Below, piece by piece: positions 41,269-51,566 of a stretch of DNA of 64,000 nt; position 1 is the first letter of the stretch; each line of letters begins with the position of its first letter. The notes beneath the pieces are model-generated. The model worked only from the letters and a program-made list of their open reading frames with translations, ran no database searches and was not told where the DNA came from. Source of the stretch: a bacterium (GTDB taxonomy: Bacteria; Chloroflexota; Dormibacteria; Dormibacterales; Dormibacteraceae); NCBI GenBank assembly GCA_004299235.1, contig SCQL01000028.1, forward strand, positions 248,001 through 312,000, written 5' to 3'. The position numbers and the translations under genes are program-made.

Positions 41269-41688
41269 GTGGCCAGGCCAAGCCCCGTCAGCGACCGGGT
41301 CAAAGAGCTGTTCGCGGCCGGGCGCGGACAGGCGGCGCCGCCCCACCTCGAGCGCCGCCACCTCTGGTCGATCGACGAGCTGCACGAGGCGGTGGTCAAG
41401 GCGCTCGGCGCGGCCGATTACTCCACCGTGTTCAGGGCGGTGTCGAGCCTGGAAAAGGACGGCCTCGTCCACCGCGTCGACATCGGCGACGGCAAGGTGC
41501 ACTACGAGCTGGCGGACGAGCACCACGAGCACATCCGGTGCGACGCCTGCGGGCGGGTCGTCGAGGTCCCAGGCTGCGTGCTCGAGAACGCCTCCTCGGC
41601 CGTGAGGAGCAGCACCGGGTTCAAGGTCACCAGCCACCAGCTGCTCTTCGGCGGCATCTGCCCGGACTGCGCCGCGTTCCATAAGTAG
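41269..41688 (+). CDS. zur: Fur-family regulator, probably zinc-responsive (Zur)
   Basis: 139 residues from GTG 41269; the long upstream frame is antisense to znuA. A winged helix (WSIDELHEAVVKALGAADYSTVFRAVSSLEKDGLV) is followed by the dimer domain with YELADEHHEHIRCDACGRVVEVPG and ICPDC, the two CxxC pairs of the structural zinc site, and HHEH for regulatory metal. It is divergent from znuABC, which identifies zinc as the likely metal. The mRNA is probably leaderless. Confidence 0.88.
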   Translation: MARPSPVSDRVKELFAAGRGQAAPPHLERRHLWSIDELHEAVVKALGAADYSTVFRAVSSLEKDGLVHRVDIGDGKVHYELADEHHEHIRCDACGRVVEVPGCVLENASSAVRSSTGFKVTSHQLLFGGICPDCAAFHK

Positions 41689-41736
41689 CCGCCAGGCTGC
41701 GAGCTCAGCACCGCGTCGAGCCGTATCCTGCCAGCA

Positions 41737-42768
41737 GTGAAAGCGCTGGTCAAAGCCGGGGCCGGGCCGGGTCTGTGGCTCCAGGACGTGCCTGAACCGA
41801 AGCCCGGCCCAGGCGAGGTCCTGATCCGCGTCCTGCGCACCGGGATCTGCGGCACCGATCTGCACATCGAGCAGTGGAACGAGTGGGCGCAGGCGACGAT
41901 TCATCCGCCTCTGGTCATCGGGCACGAGTTCGTCGGCGAGGTGGTGCGGCTGGGCGAGGGCGTCGCCTCCGTGCACCCCGGCGAGATCGTCGGCGCCGAG
42001 GGCCACATCGTCTGCGGCCGCTGCCGCAACTGCATGGCCGGGCGCCGTCACCTATGTGCGAACACCAAGGGGATCGGCGTGCAGCGCGATGGCGCGTTCG
42101 CGGAGTTCATCGTCATGCCCGCGGGCAACCTCTGGCCGCACCTGACCAAGATCGACCTCGACGTCGCCGCCATCTTCGATCCGTTCGGCAACGCGGTCCA
42201 CACCGCCACCCAGTTCCGGGTCGTCGGCGAGGATGTGCTGGTCACGGGCGCCGGCCCCATCGGCATCATGGCGGCGCAGGTCGCCCGTCACAACGGCGCC
42301 CGGTTCGTCGTCATCACCGACGTGAGCGACTACCGGCTCGAGCTTGCGCGCAAGGCCGGCGTGACGCTGGCCGTCGACGCCCGCACGACGACACTGGCGC
42401 AGGTGCAGGCTCAGCTGGGCATGAAAGAGGGCTTTGATGTCGGCTTCGAGATGTCCGGCCAGCCCAGCGCGCTGCGCGACATGATCGCCAACATGTCACA
42501 CGGCGGCCGCATCGCCATCCTCGGCCTGCCAGACCACGAATTCGCCATCGACTGGACGCAGGTGGTCTTCAAGATGCTCACGGTCAAAGGCGTGTACGGC
42601 CGCCAGATCTTCGAGTCCTGGTACGAGATGTCCGTGTTCACGCAGACCGGCCTGGACATCTCGCCGGTCATCACGCACCGCTTTCCGTATCACCAGTTCG
42701 AGCAGGCCTTCGCCGTGGCGCACTCAGGTCGGTGCGGCAAGGTCGTGCTGGACTGGACGGCGACCTAG
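41737..42768 (+). CDS. tdh: L-threonine 3-dehydrogenase
   Basis: 343 residues from GTG 41737, 7 nt after a TATCCT -10 (41724-41729). A medium-chain zinc dehydrogenase: GICGTDLHI (catalytic Cys), GHEFVGEV, four-Cys structural zinc lobe ([18 protein letters not shown]), [18 protein letters not shown] site, and TDH-specific [16 protein letters not shown] and [12 protein letters not shown]. It oxidises threonine to 2-amino-3-ketobutyrate, which the next gene product cleaves. Confidence 0.95.
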   Translation: MKALVKAGAGPGLWLQDVPEPKPGPGEVLIRVLRTGICGTDLHIEQWNEWAQATIHPPLVIGHEFVGEVVRLGEGVASVHPGEIVGAEGHIVCGRCRNCMAGRRHLCANTKGIGVQRDGAFAEFIVMPAGNLWPHLTKIDLDVAAIFDPFGNAVHTATQFRVVGEDVLVTGAGPIGIMAAQVARHNGARFVVITDVSDYRLELARKAGVTLAVDARTTTLAQVQAQLGMKEGFDVGFEMSGQPSALRDMIANMSHGGRIAILGLPDHEFAIDWTQVVFKMLTVKGVYGRQIFESWYEMSVFTQTGLDISPVITHRFPYHQFEQAFAVAHSGRCGKVVLDWTAT

Positions 42769-42782
42769 CCCGGAGTTCTGCC

Positions 42783-44024
<1,242 letters not shown>

Positions 44025-44048
44025 GCTCCGTCTGAGACACTGGCGGCG

Positions 44049-44324
44049 GTGCGCGGCTTCATCTTCGGGCTCGTCCTCATCGCGGCCCTGGCCTTGACCA
44101 TCCTGTCGCTGAGGCCGGGCGGCATGCGGCGGCAGCTAACCTTCGCCGCCCGCCGCCTTCGGATCGTCCTGGTGCTCGGCGGGATCTTTCTGGCCGGCTC
44201 CACGATCATCCGGCTTGCCTTCCCCGAGGGACCGGTCGCGGACTACGGACCTTCTGCCCTCGCCATCCTCCTGGGCGTGACGTTCCTGGTCGTCGCGCAG
44301 GACCCCACCGCCGCCAAGCGGTAG
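44049..44324 (+). CDS. Small membrane protein, unknown
   Basis: 91 residues from GTG 44049. Three hydrophobic stretches (about 4-20, 39-58, 66-84) with basic loops. No known motif. It follows kbl by 24 nt and may be part of the same transcript. It faces the gnd gene tail to tail. Confidence 0.55.
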   Translation: MRGFIFGLVLIAALALTILSLRPGGMRRQLTFAARRLRIVLVLGGIFLAGSTIIRLAFPEGPVADYGPSALAILLGVTFLVVAQDPTAAKR

Positions 44325-44331
44325 CCGGGCG

Positions 44332-45774
44332 CTACTCGATGCGGACCTCGGTCCCATCCTGGGCCCAGCGCGTGTGGAACGCCCCATCGCGATCCAGGCG
44401 GTGGTAGGTGTGCGCCCCGAAATAGTCGCGCAGGCCCTGGATGAGATTGGCCGGGCCGCGAGCACGCCTGTACCCGTCGTAGTAGGCGAGCGACGAGGCG
44501 AACGCGGGGATCGGCACGCCCCGATCCACCGCCTGGTTGACGACCCGCCGCCACGGCCCCTGCGCGGCCGCCAGCGCCGCCTGGAAAAAAGGAGCGAGCA
44601 TCAGGTTCGGCAGCTCGGGCGATTCGGCGTAAGCCTCTTTGATGCGATCGAGGAACTGGGCCCGGATGATGCAGCCGCCCCGCCAGATCGTCGCCAGCGC
44701 GCCGAGGTCGAGATCCCACCCGTACTCTTTCGAACCCGCCCTCAGGTGCTCGAACCCCTGCGCGTAGGCCACGATCTTGGCGGCGTACAGCGCGTCCCTG
44801 ACGTCGTCGATCAGTCCGGGATCCGCCTTGGCCGGCCCACTCACCGGCGGCCCCGCGAGGATGCCCGAAGCTTGAACCCGCTCCGCCTTCTGGCTCGAGA
44901 GCATGCGGGCGAAGACGGCCTCGGTGATTCCGGTCAGCGGCACGCCGAGCTCGAGCGCGGACTCGCTCGTCCATCGGCCGGTGCCTTTCTGCTCGGCCTG
45001 GTCGATGATCGCGTCGACCAGGGCCGACCGCGGACCATCGTCGCGCTGGGCCAGGACGCCGGCCGTGATCTCGATCAGGTAGGACTGGAGCCGGCCCTCA
45101 TTCCACTCGCGGAAGACGGATGACAGCTGCGCCGGCGTCAGCCCAAGCGCCTCGCGGAGGAGGTCATAGGTCTCGGCGATCAGCTGGATGTCCGCGTACT
45201 CGATGCCGTTGTGGACCATCTTGACGAAATGGCCCGCGCCGTCGGGGCCGATGTAGGCGCAGCACGGGACGCCGTCGACCTTGGCGGACATCGCGGTCAG
45301 CATCGCCTCGACGCGCTGGTATGACTCGCGGCTTCCGCCCGGCATGATGCTCGGCCCGCGCAGGGCGCCCTCCTCCCCACCCGAGACGCCGGCGCCGATG
45401 AAGCCGAACCCGGCCTTCTCCGCGGCGGCGGCGCGGCGCCGCGTGTCGTGGAAGAGCGAGTTGCCTCCGTCGATGATCGTGTCACCGGGCTCGAGCACCT
45501 TGGACAGCGAATCGATCGCTTCGTCGACCGCTGATCCGGCTTTCACCATCAGGAGGATGGCTCTTGGGGGCTTGAGGATCCGAGCGAGCTCATCCAGGGA
45601 ACCGGCGGGGCGCAAGTCACCTTCGCCGCCGTGTGCGGCCATGAAGTCGTCGGTGCGCTGTTGCGTGCGGTTGTAAACGGCGACGCGGACCCCGCGCGAG
45701 GCGAGATTGCGCGCCAGGTTCTGGCCCATCGTGGCCAGGCCGACGACCCCTAACTCCTGCCGTTGCATCTGCAC
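44332..45774 (-). CDS. gnd: 6-phosphogluconate dehydrogenase (decarboxylating)
   Basis: 480 residues, full length for the family. LGVVGLATMGQNLARNLASRG is the NADP site, then GAGVSGGEEGALRGPSIMPGG, KMVHNGIEYADIQLIAE (catalytic Lys and Asn) and GRWTSESALELGVPLTGI, RAQFLDRI near the C-terminus. It converts 6-phosphogluconate to ribulose 5-phosphate in the pentose phosphate pathway. ATG 45774 or ATG 45768 are both possible starts. Confidence 0.96.
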   Translation of the reverse strand: MQMQRQELGVVGLATMGQNLARNLASRGVRVAVYNRTQQRTDDFMAAHGGEGDLRPAGSLDELARILKPPRAILLMVKAGSAVDEAIDSLSKVLEPGDTIIDGGNSLFHDTRRRAAAAEKAGFGFIGAGVSGGEEGALRGPSIMPGGSRESYQRVEAMLTAMSAKVDGVPCCAYIGPDGAGHFVKMVHNGIEYADIQLIAETYDLLREALGLTPAQLSSVFREWNEGRLQSYLIEITAGVLAQRDDGPRSALVDAIIDQAEQKGTGRWTSESALELGVPLTGITEAVFARMLSSQKAERVQASGILAGPPVSGPAKADPGLIDDVRDALYAAKIVAYAQGFEHLRAGSKEYGWDLDLGALATIWRGGCIIRAQFLDRIKEAYAESPELPNLMLAPFFQAALAAAQGPWRRVVNQAVDRGVPIPAFASSLAYYDGYRRARGPANLIQGLRDYFGAHTYHRLDRDGAFHTRWAQDGTEVRIE

Positions 45775-45819
45775 AGGTTATTCGGAGCCGGCCGCGCGCA
45801 AGGCGCCCTGATGAATCGG

Positions 45820-45984
45820 TCAGCCGCCGTGGGGATGCGGCTGCGGCTTGGACTGAGCCAGGGCGACGTTCAGGCACTCGTGGCAGATCACGTGCCGGCA
45901 CTCGGGCTCCTCGCAATACGCGCAGACCTCAACTGTCTTGCCGCACGTCGCGCACCTGATGGCGGTGGCCACCTTCTCGCTCAA
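45820..45984 (-). CDS. 54-residue zinc-knuckle microprotein
   Basis: TTG 45984 follows GGAGGGGAAAG and overlaps the stop of the rhodanese-CBS gene (TTGA). The product has CATCGKTVEVCAYC and then C-R-H-V-I-C-H-E-C, i.e. seven Cys and two His in 28 residues, enough for two zinc sites of a zinc-ribbon or treble-clef type, followed by a His/Pro tail. I do not recognise the family. Coupled translation suggests that it works with the rhodanese product. Confidence 0.7.
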   Translation of the reverse strand: MSEKVATAIRCATCGKTVEVCAYCEEPECRHVICHECLNVALAQSKPQPHPHGG

Positions 45985-46667
45985 CTTTCCCCTCCGGCCA
46001 ACCGTGTCGCGTCCGCCTTCAGCAGCAGGCCCACGAGCCTGCCGTCCGAAGTCGTGACCGGCGAGCTTTCGAGATCATGCTCGACCATGAAGCGGGCCAT
46101 CTCCTTGATCGAGACATAGGGGCGGAAGGTGCTCGGGCCGGGCCGCATAGCCTGCTCCATCATCAGGTCGGGGTCCTGGTCGAGCTGCTTCGACCGCAGC
46201 AGGCCCAGCACCACCCGCTCGTCGTTGATCACGACCGCGGCCTCCCAGCCCGCCGCGCGGGCCCGATCGCGGACATCACCGAGCCGGTCCGTCAGGCCGC
46301 AGACGGGAACGTCCTTGCGAGAGACGTCGCCCGCGCGTGGATGGCGTGAGTTCTCACCTTCGGTCGGCAGACCGGCGGCCATCCAGTCGAGCTTCCCCGC
46401 CTTGTACTCATAGACTTCCCGGAAGCCCAGCGTCTCGAGCCGCGCCGCGGCCCTTGGCGCCATGTCTCAAGCGGAGTCCCAGCAGTAGACGATGATCGCC
46501 CGGTTGCGGTCGAGCGTCGCCGCCTCCTTCTCGAGATGGCGCAGCGGGTGGCTGACCGCGCCCGGTAGGTGATCCTCCGCGTATTCCTCCGCCGGCAGGA
46601 CCTCGACCAGTTGAGCGCCTCGCTCGACCATCCCCTGGACCTGTGCGCGGTCGATCCGCGTCGTCAT
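45981..46667 (-). CDS. Rhodanese-CBS fusion with UGA at the catalytic cysteine (candidate selenoprotein)
   Basis: ATG 46667 opens a rhodanese domain (VEVLPAEEYAEDHLPGAVSHPL, then IVYCWDSA). A TGA (46467-46469) follows, and the same frame continues DMAPRAAARLETLGFREVYEYKAGKLDWMAAGLPTEG. The related actinobacterial-type family reads YCWD-x-x-C-D-(L/M)-S-P-R-A-A, where Cys starts the CxxxxR active loop. UGA stands exactly at that Cys. After the rhodanese domain two CBS motifs follow (residues about 115-228). Read through, the protein has 228 residues. A 7-bp hairpin follows the UGA. If UGA were a stop, both halves would be useless fragments. Confidence 0.8.
46437..46453 (-). other. Candidate bacterial SECIS hairpin of the rhodanese-CBS gene
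   Basis: A 7-bp stem (GGGCCGC with GCGGCTC, one G-U) with loop GGC begins 13 nt after the UGA. Position and loop G fit bacterial SECIS elements; high GC makes chance hairpins common. Confidence 0.4.
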
Positions 46668-46713
46668 CTCGAGTCCAATGCTAGACGCCGCTCACGGCCG
46701 TGCGTGCACCACC

Positions 46714-47766
46714 TCACCAGGTGCGGGTCACCTTGTTGAGCGCTCGCGGCCGGTCCGGATCGATGCCGCGGGCGAGGGCGACGCGGTGCGCCAGAAGCTG
46801 CCCCAGGACGGCGAGGGTGAGCGGCGTGAGCTCCTCCGGCAGCCCGGAGTCGATGCCGACCATGATCGCCGGCCCGGCGCCTGCCGCCGCGCCGTCGAAA
46901 AGCTTGATGGTGCGGCATCCCTGATCGGAAAGACGGCGGCCGAGGGCTTCCAGATCGGCCGACACCGCTCCTCCCCCGTTGACCACGAGCACGGGGAGGC
47001 CGGCCTCGACCAGCGCGATCGGCCCGTGCTCGAAATCGGCTACCGACCACGCGCGGGCGAGCACGTAGCTGGTTTCGGTGAGTTTGAGCGCGATCTCCTC
47101 CGCGGTCGAGAAATTGAAGCCGCGACCGAGCACCACGGCCCGCGGTCCCAGCAGCGCGGGGACGAGGCGCTCGAGCTCTGGATCCCGCTCGAGGGCATGC
47201 CCCAGCGCGCGAGGGACTTGCTGCAGCGCTGCCTCGAAAGCGGGATCAGGGTCGATCGCCTGGGAGATGAGGGCGAGCGCGAGCAGGCTGGCGGTGTACG
47301 TCTTCGATGCGGGCACGCTGCGTTCAGGACCTGCCCCGAGCGGAAGCACCAGCTCGGCAGCCTGGGCCAGCTTTGAATCCGGCGCATTCGTCAACGCCAG
47401 CGTGATCGCCCCCTGGCGCGCCGCCTCCTCGATGACCGCGACGACGTCCGGCGACGCCCCGGACTGCGAGATGCCGATCACGCACTGCCGATCGAGCCGG
47501 GGTGGGCTGGCGTAGTGGGTGAACAGCGACGGCGCGGCCAGCGACACCAGCGCCCGGTTGCGACGACCGAAGAGGTACTTGGCGTAGAGCGCGGCATGGT
47601 CCGAGCTGCCTCGGGCCGCGATCACGAATCCATGCGGCTGCGCGGTGCGAACCCGATCGGCGATCGCCGCCACCGTGGCGCGGCTGCCGGCCAGCATCCG
47701 CGCTGCGAGCCGCGGCTGCTCTTCGATCTCCTCTCGAAAGCGACTCACGTCCAAAGCCGGCCCCAC
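46714..47766 (-). CDS. SIS-domain protein, glucosamine-6-phosphate synthase isomerase-like
   Basis: 350 residues with two SIS domains as in the isomerase half of GlmS: FVIAARGSSDHAALYAKYLF, CVIGISQSGASPDVVAVIEEA, VLGRGFNFSTAEEIALKLTET and ADFEHGPIALVE. The glutaminase domain is missing, so it is more like AgaS/FrlB or a sugar-phosphate deaminase or isomerase. It might process amino-sugar phosphates made by the kinase at 18142, though the genes are far apart. Confidence 0.9.
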   Translation of the reverse strand: MGPALDVSRFREEIEEQPRLAARMLAGSRATVAAIADRVRTAQPHGFVIAARGSSDHAALYAKYLFGRRNRALVSLAAPSLFTHYASPPRLDRQCVIGISQSGASPDVVAVIEEAARQGAITLALTNAPDSKLAQAAELVLPLGAGPERSVPASKTYTASLLALALISQAIDPDPAFEAALQQVPRALGHALERDPELERLVPALLGPRAVVLGRGFNFSTAEEIALKLTETSYVLARAWSVADFEHGPIALVEAGLPVLVVNGGGAVSADLEALGRRLSDQGCRTIKLFDGAAAGAGPAIMVGIDSGLPEELTPLTLAVLGQLLAHRVALARGIDPDRPRALNKVTRTW

Positions 47767-47789
47767 GACCTCAGGATCACGGCCGCAGT

Positions 47790-49379
47790 CTATGCCTGGG
47801 TCGACGGCACCGGCTCACCCGTGGTTGCCGGCTCAGCCTCTGGTGTGCCGGCCGCCGCGTTACGGATCCCGGCCGCGTTGACCAGTGCCCCCACCAGCAG
47901 CAGGCCAGCCCCGATGAACATGGCGATGTGGAACGACCCCGTCGAGGCGTCGCGCACCACCGCGACCAGGTTGGGGTCCGGCGGCCGGTTCAGCGGGCTG
48001 ACCTGGCCGCGGAAGCCGCTCGAGGAGACGTCGACGCCCGCGAGCCGTGACGCCAGGGCGGCGTAGAAGTTGGCGGTGAGAAACACGAAGATCAGCGCGC
48101 CCGCCAGCTGCGGGCCGACGCGCGAGATCGCGTTGTTGATCGCCGAGCCGACGCCCGAGTTGCGGACCGGCACCGAGGTCATCAGAGCAGTCGTGAGCGG
48201 GGCCACCATGATCATCAGGCCGATGCCGAAGATGACCGAGCCGGGCAGGAAGTCGACCGCATACGAAAGCGGCGGGAGGTAGCTGCCGGGATCCGCCGGC
48301 TGCAGCTGCCACGGGGTGCTGCTCGAGGGCACGCGTGCCAACCACAGGACGCCCAGGGCCATGATGGCGGGCCCGGCGACCATGAACCATCGCGGTCCGT
48401 ACCTTGCCGCCAGGCTGCCGAAGCGGGCGGAGAAGAAGATCAGAAACAGCGTCCCGGGGATGCCGCCGGCGCCGGCAGCCGCCGCGGTGTAGCCGATGGT
48501 GCCCTGCTGGAAGAGGACCAGGTAGTAGAAGGTGACGTACAGCGCGCCATAGATCAGAAGCGTGGACAGGTTCGTCACCGCGAAGTTGCGCGAGCGGAAG
48601 AGCGGCAACGGGATCAGCGGATGCGCCGAGCGCATCATCAGGATGGGCAGGGCGACGGTCGCCACCACGCCGGCGGCGAGGGCGACGTACCCGAGCGGGT
48701 CGCGCCAGTCCCGCTGCTGGCCGTAGATGGTGCCGAAAGCAAGGCCGCCGACGGCCACGGCGACGACGGCGGCGCCGAGCCAATCGAAGTGGGGGGACGC
48801 CTGGTCGTCACGGCTCTCCGGGACGTGCCTCCAGGCCGCCCAGACGGCCAGCCCCACCAGCGGCACATTGATCAGGAACGCCGCGCGCCAAGAGATCGTA
48901 TCCACGAGGAGGCCGCCGAGCACCGGTCCCAGGATCGTGGTCGCCCCGGAAGCCCCCGCCCAGATACCGAACGCGCGGCCCTGCTCCTCACCGGAGAAGT
49001 TGGCGGTCAGCAGGGCCAGCGAGCCGGGGACGAGCATCGCGCCCGCGGCACCCTGCAGGATGCGGAACAGGACGAGCAGCTCCATGCTGGGGGCGAGACC
49101 GCACAGCACCGACGTGGCGCCGAAACCGACCAGCCCCCACAGGAACATCCGGCGCCGGCCGTAAAAGTCGCTGAGGGCGCCGGCCAGGATGAGCAGCGCG
49201 CTCAGCGTCAGGAGATACGCGTTGTAGACGTACGACTGGCCCTCGAGCACGCCGAGGAAGGCTCGCGGGAGATCCCGTCCGATCCGCGGCAGCGCGACGT
49301 TGACCACGGTCGAGTCGAGAAAGACGATGCCCGACCCGAGCACCGCCGCGGCGAGGATCCAGCGCCGTGTGCCCCTCAT
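47790..49379 (-). CDS. DHA2-type MFS multidrug exporter (EmrB/QacA family)
   Basis: 529 residues from ATG 49379 (the frame to 49478 is Arg/Gly-rich and untypical). About 14 membrane segments. Motifs: GIVFLDSTVVNVALPRIG (motif D1), LSDFYGRRRMFLWG (motif A), FRILQGAAGAMLVPGSLAL and GPVLGGLLVDTISWRAAFLINVP (motif C). A typical proton-driven drug or metabolite exporter. Confidence 0.93.
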   Translation of the reverse strand: MRGTRRWILAAAVLGSGIVFLDSTVVNVALPRIGRDLPRAFLGVLEGQSYVYNAYLLTLSALLILAGALSDFYGRRRMFLWGLVGFGATSVLCGLAPSMELLVLFRILQGAAGAMLVPGSLALLTANFSGEEQGRAFGIWAGASGATTILGPVLGGLLVDTISWRAAFLINVPLVGLAVWAAWRHVPESRDDQASPHFDWLGAAVVAVAVGGLAFGTIYGQQRDWRDPLGYVALAAGVVATVALPILMMRSAHPLIPLPLFRSRNFAVTNLSTLLIYGALYVTFYYLVLFQQGTIGYTAAAAGAGGIPGTLFLIFFSARFGSLAARYGPRWFMVAGPAIMALGVLWLARVPSSSTPWQLQPADPGSYLPPLSYAVDFLPGSVIFGIGLMIMVAPLTTALMTSVPVRNSGVGSAINNAISRVGPQLAGALIFVFLTANFYAALASRLAGVDVSSSGFRGQVSPLNRPPDPNLVAVVRDASTGSFHIAMFIGAGLLLVGALVNAAGIRNAAAGTPEAEPATTGEPVPSTQA

Positions 49380-49580
49380 TCGATCCGGGTCCCCCGGCCT
49401 GGCGCCCCGGGTTCGTCCGCGCCCGGTGCCGCCAGGTCGTCGACACCGGCCGCCTTGGCCCCCATTTCGGTGTCCCAAGCGCCGGTTTCAGGCCTAGACT
49501 TCGCCCGACGCCCAAGGGGCGTCGCCAGTACAGGTCGCGAGTGCAGGCAAGGCCCATTTGCACCGGAGGGAGGTAGCAAA

Positions 49581-50951
49581 ATGGTCACGCTCACCATCGA
49601 CAGGCTACGAGAGCAGGTACGCGGGGAGGTGATCGCAGCCGAGGACGAAGGCTACGAGCAGGCCCGGCAGGTCTACAACGCGATGATCGACAAGCGGCCG
49701 GCCGTGGTCGTGCGACCGGTCAATGCCGGCGACGTGATGGCGGCGGTCAATTTCGCCCGCGAGGGCGACCTCGACCTTTCGATTCGCGGCGGCGGGCACA
49801 GCGTGCCCGGCTTCGGCACCTGCGATGGCGGCGTCGTCATCGACCTGTCTCGGATGCGCGGGGTGCGTGTCGACCCCGCGAAGCAGACGGCGCGGGCTGA
49901 GGGCGGAGCGACGTGGGGCGATTTCAACGCGGCGACGCACGCGTTCGGGCTGGCGACGACGGGCGGGATCATCTCCACCACCGGAGTCGCCGGCCTGACG
50001 CTGGGCGGGGGCATCGGCTACCTGGCCCGCGGTTTTGGGCTGTCATGCGACAACCTCGTGTCGGCGGACGTGGTGACCGCTGATGGCAGATTCCAGGTCG
50101 CGAGCGACAGGGAGAACGAGGACCTGTTCTGGGCCATCCGCGGTGGTGGCGGCAACTTCGGCGTCGTGACTTCGTTTGAGTTCCGAGTTCACCCGCTGGC
50201 GAACATCTACGGCGGACCCATGTTCTACGAGCTCACGCACGCCAAGGACGTGCTGCACTTCTACCGCGAATACATCGCCACGGCGCCGGAGGAGATGGGC
50301 GCCTTCCCGGCTTACCAGATCGCGCCACCGTTGCCGTTCATCCCGGAGAAGCGGCATGGCGACACCTTCATCGCGCTGGTGGCGGCCTGGGCGGGCCCGG
50401 TGGACCAGGGAGAGCGCGCGCTCAAGCCTTTCCACGACGTGGCGCCGGTGGTGGCCGAGATGGTCGGCCCGATGCCCTATCCCGCGCTGAACAGCGCGTT
50501 CGACGCCCTGGTGCCGCCCGGCCTCCAGCACTACTGGAAGGCCAATTTCGTCAAGGGCCTGAGCGACAAGGCCATCGAGGCTCACGTCCAGCACGGCCCC
50601 AAGGTGCCGGTCGTCAACTCGACCATGCACATCTACCCGATCAACGGCGCCTGCCACCGGGTGGCGCCTGATGAGACCGCGTTCGCCTATCGCGATGCCA
50701 ACTTCGCCACCGTGATCGCGGGGATGTGGCCCGACCCGGCCCAGAACAAGGCCAACATCGCCTGGGTGCGCGACTACTACGACGCCACGGCGCCCCACTC
50801 CGAAGCCGGCGGCTACGTCAACTTCATGGCCGAAGACGACCAAGGCCGGATCAAGGCGAACTACAAGGGCAACTACGAGCGCCTGGTCGACATCAAGAAG
50901 AAGTACGACCGCGACAACCTCTTCCACATGAACCAGAACATCAGGCCCTGA
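49581..50951 (+). CDS. FAD-linked oxidoreductase with berberine-bridge C-terminus
   Basis: 456 residues from ATG 49581, behind GGAGGGAGGT; the long upstream frame is a shadow of the exporter gene. The VAO-type FAD domain has LSIRGGGHSVPGFGTCDGGVVIDLS, in which the His is the residue that binds FAD covalently in relatives, TTGVAGLTLGGGIGYLARGFG and IRGGGGNFGVVTSFEF. A BBE segment closes the protein (YKGNYERLVDIKKKYD, NLFHMNQNI). The second (Cys) flavin link of bicovalent enzymes is not at its usual place. The substrate is unknown; sugars or phenolics are typical. Confidence 0.92.
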   Translation: MVTLTIDRLREQVRGEVIAAEDEGYEQARQVYNAMIDKRPAVVVRPVNAGDVMAAVNFAREGDLDLSIRGGGHSVPGFGTCDGGVVIDLSRMRGVRVDPAKQTARAEGGATWGDFNAATHAFGLATTGGIISTTGVAGLTLGGGIGYLARGFGLSCDNLVSADVVTADGRFQVASDRENEDLFWAIRGGGGNFGVVTSFEFRVHPLANIYGGPMFYELTHAKDVLHFYREYIATAPEEMGAFPAYQIAPPLPFIPEKRHGDTFIALVAAWAGPVDQGERALKPFHDVAPVVAEMVGPMPYPALNSAFDALVPPGLQHYWKANFVKGLSDKAIEAHVQHGPKVPVVNSTMHIYPINGACHRVAPDETAFAYRDANFATVIAGMWPDPAQNKANIAWVRDYYDATAPHSEAGGYVNFMAEDDQGRIKANYKGNYERLVDIKKKYDRDNLFHMNQNIRP

Positions 50952-50979
50952 CGCGATGGCCTGAGACCCTCACCCATCA

Positions 50980-51003
50980 GCCCTCCCCCGCCGGGGGGAG
51001 GGC
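50980..51003. terminator. Bidirectional terminator hairpin
   Basis: A perfect 10-bp stem (GCCCTCCCCC with GGGGGAGGGC) and a GCCG loop lie between two convergent genes, 28 nt after one stop and 4 nt from the other. Confidence 0.65.
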
Positions 51004-51007
51004 CGGC

Positions 51008-51541
51008 TCACGCGAGGGTGAAGTCGGCTGTCACCTCGACACCGTGACGCAGCGTCTGCAGGGTCGAGCAGTAGCGCTCCGCGCTCGCAAGCAGGCGCTT
51101 CGCGCGCTCGGCGTCAACGCCCTCTTTGACTCTCACGTGCGTGCGCATCTCGATCCCGGTCGCGCCCACGGGGACGTCGCGATCGAGGCCCATCGTGCCT
51201 CGGAAGTCCCAATGTATGCGGACGTCGACCTGCACCGACTCCAGCTCTAGGCCCAGGTTGGCGGCCACCGACCGCAACGTGCTCTCCTCGCAGATCGCCA
51301 GCGCGCTCGCGAGGATGTCGCCCGAGCAGGGAGTGTCCCCGGCGCCACCGGCGGCGGGGTGCAGACCGGCGCGGATGGTGACGTCTGGGAACTCCACCGG
51401 GGAGACCGCGCAGTGCCTGGGGTCGGTCAGGTCGCTCGGGACGCTGCGAGCTTCGGTGACCACCAGAGCGGACATCGGGTCGGCGCGGTACCGGTCTTTC
51501 AACGGGGCCTGCACGCTTCTGAGGTCGAGGCTGTATGGCAT
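51008..51541 (-). CDS. OsmC-family protein
   Basis: 177 residues. The two redox Cys of the OsmC/Ohr family are visible in GDTPCSGDILASALAICEESTL and ERYCSTLQTL. The N-terminal part (SALVVTEARSVPSDLTDPRHCAVSP) is typical of the OsmC subgroup. Such proteins reduce organic hydroperoxides with thiols. A third Cys in ALAICEES is common in the subgroup. Confidence 0.88.
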   Translation of the reverse strand: MPYSLDLRSVQAPLKDRYRADPMSALVVTEARSVPSDLTDPRHCAVSPVEFPDVTIRAGLHPAAGGAGDTPCSGDILASALAICEESTLRSVAANLGLELESVQVDVRIHWDFRGTMGLDRDVPVGATGIEMRTHVRVKEGVDAERAKRLLASAERYCSTLQTLRHGVEVTADFTLA

Positions 51542-51566
51542 CCGCCCATTGTGATCGGCGCGGCTC

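Noticed and set aside
46467-46469. Simple nonsense mutation in the rhodanese gene
   Set aside because: The stop is exactly at the catalytic Cys, no other lesion is present on either side, and a second gene nearby has UGA at an equivalent redox position.
50980-51003. CRISPR-like or dispersed repeat
   Set aside because: It is a single inverted repeat between convergent genes, as expected for a terminator.
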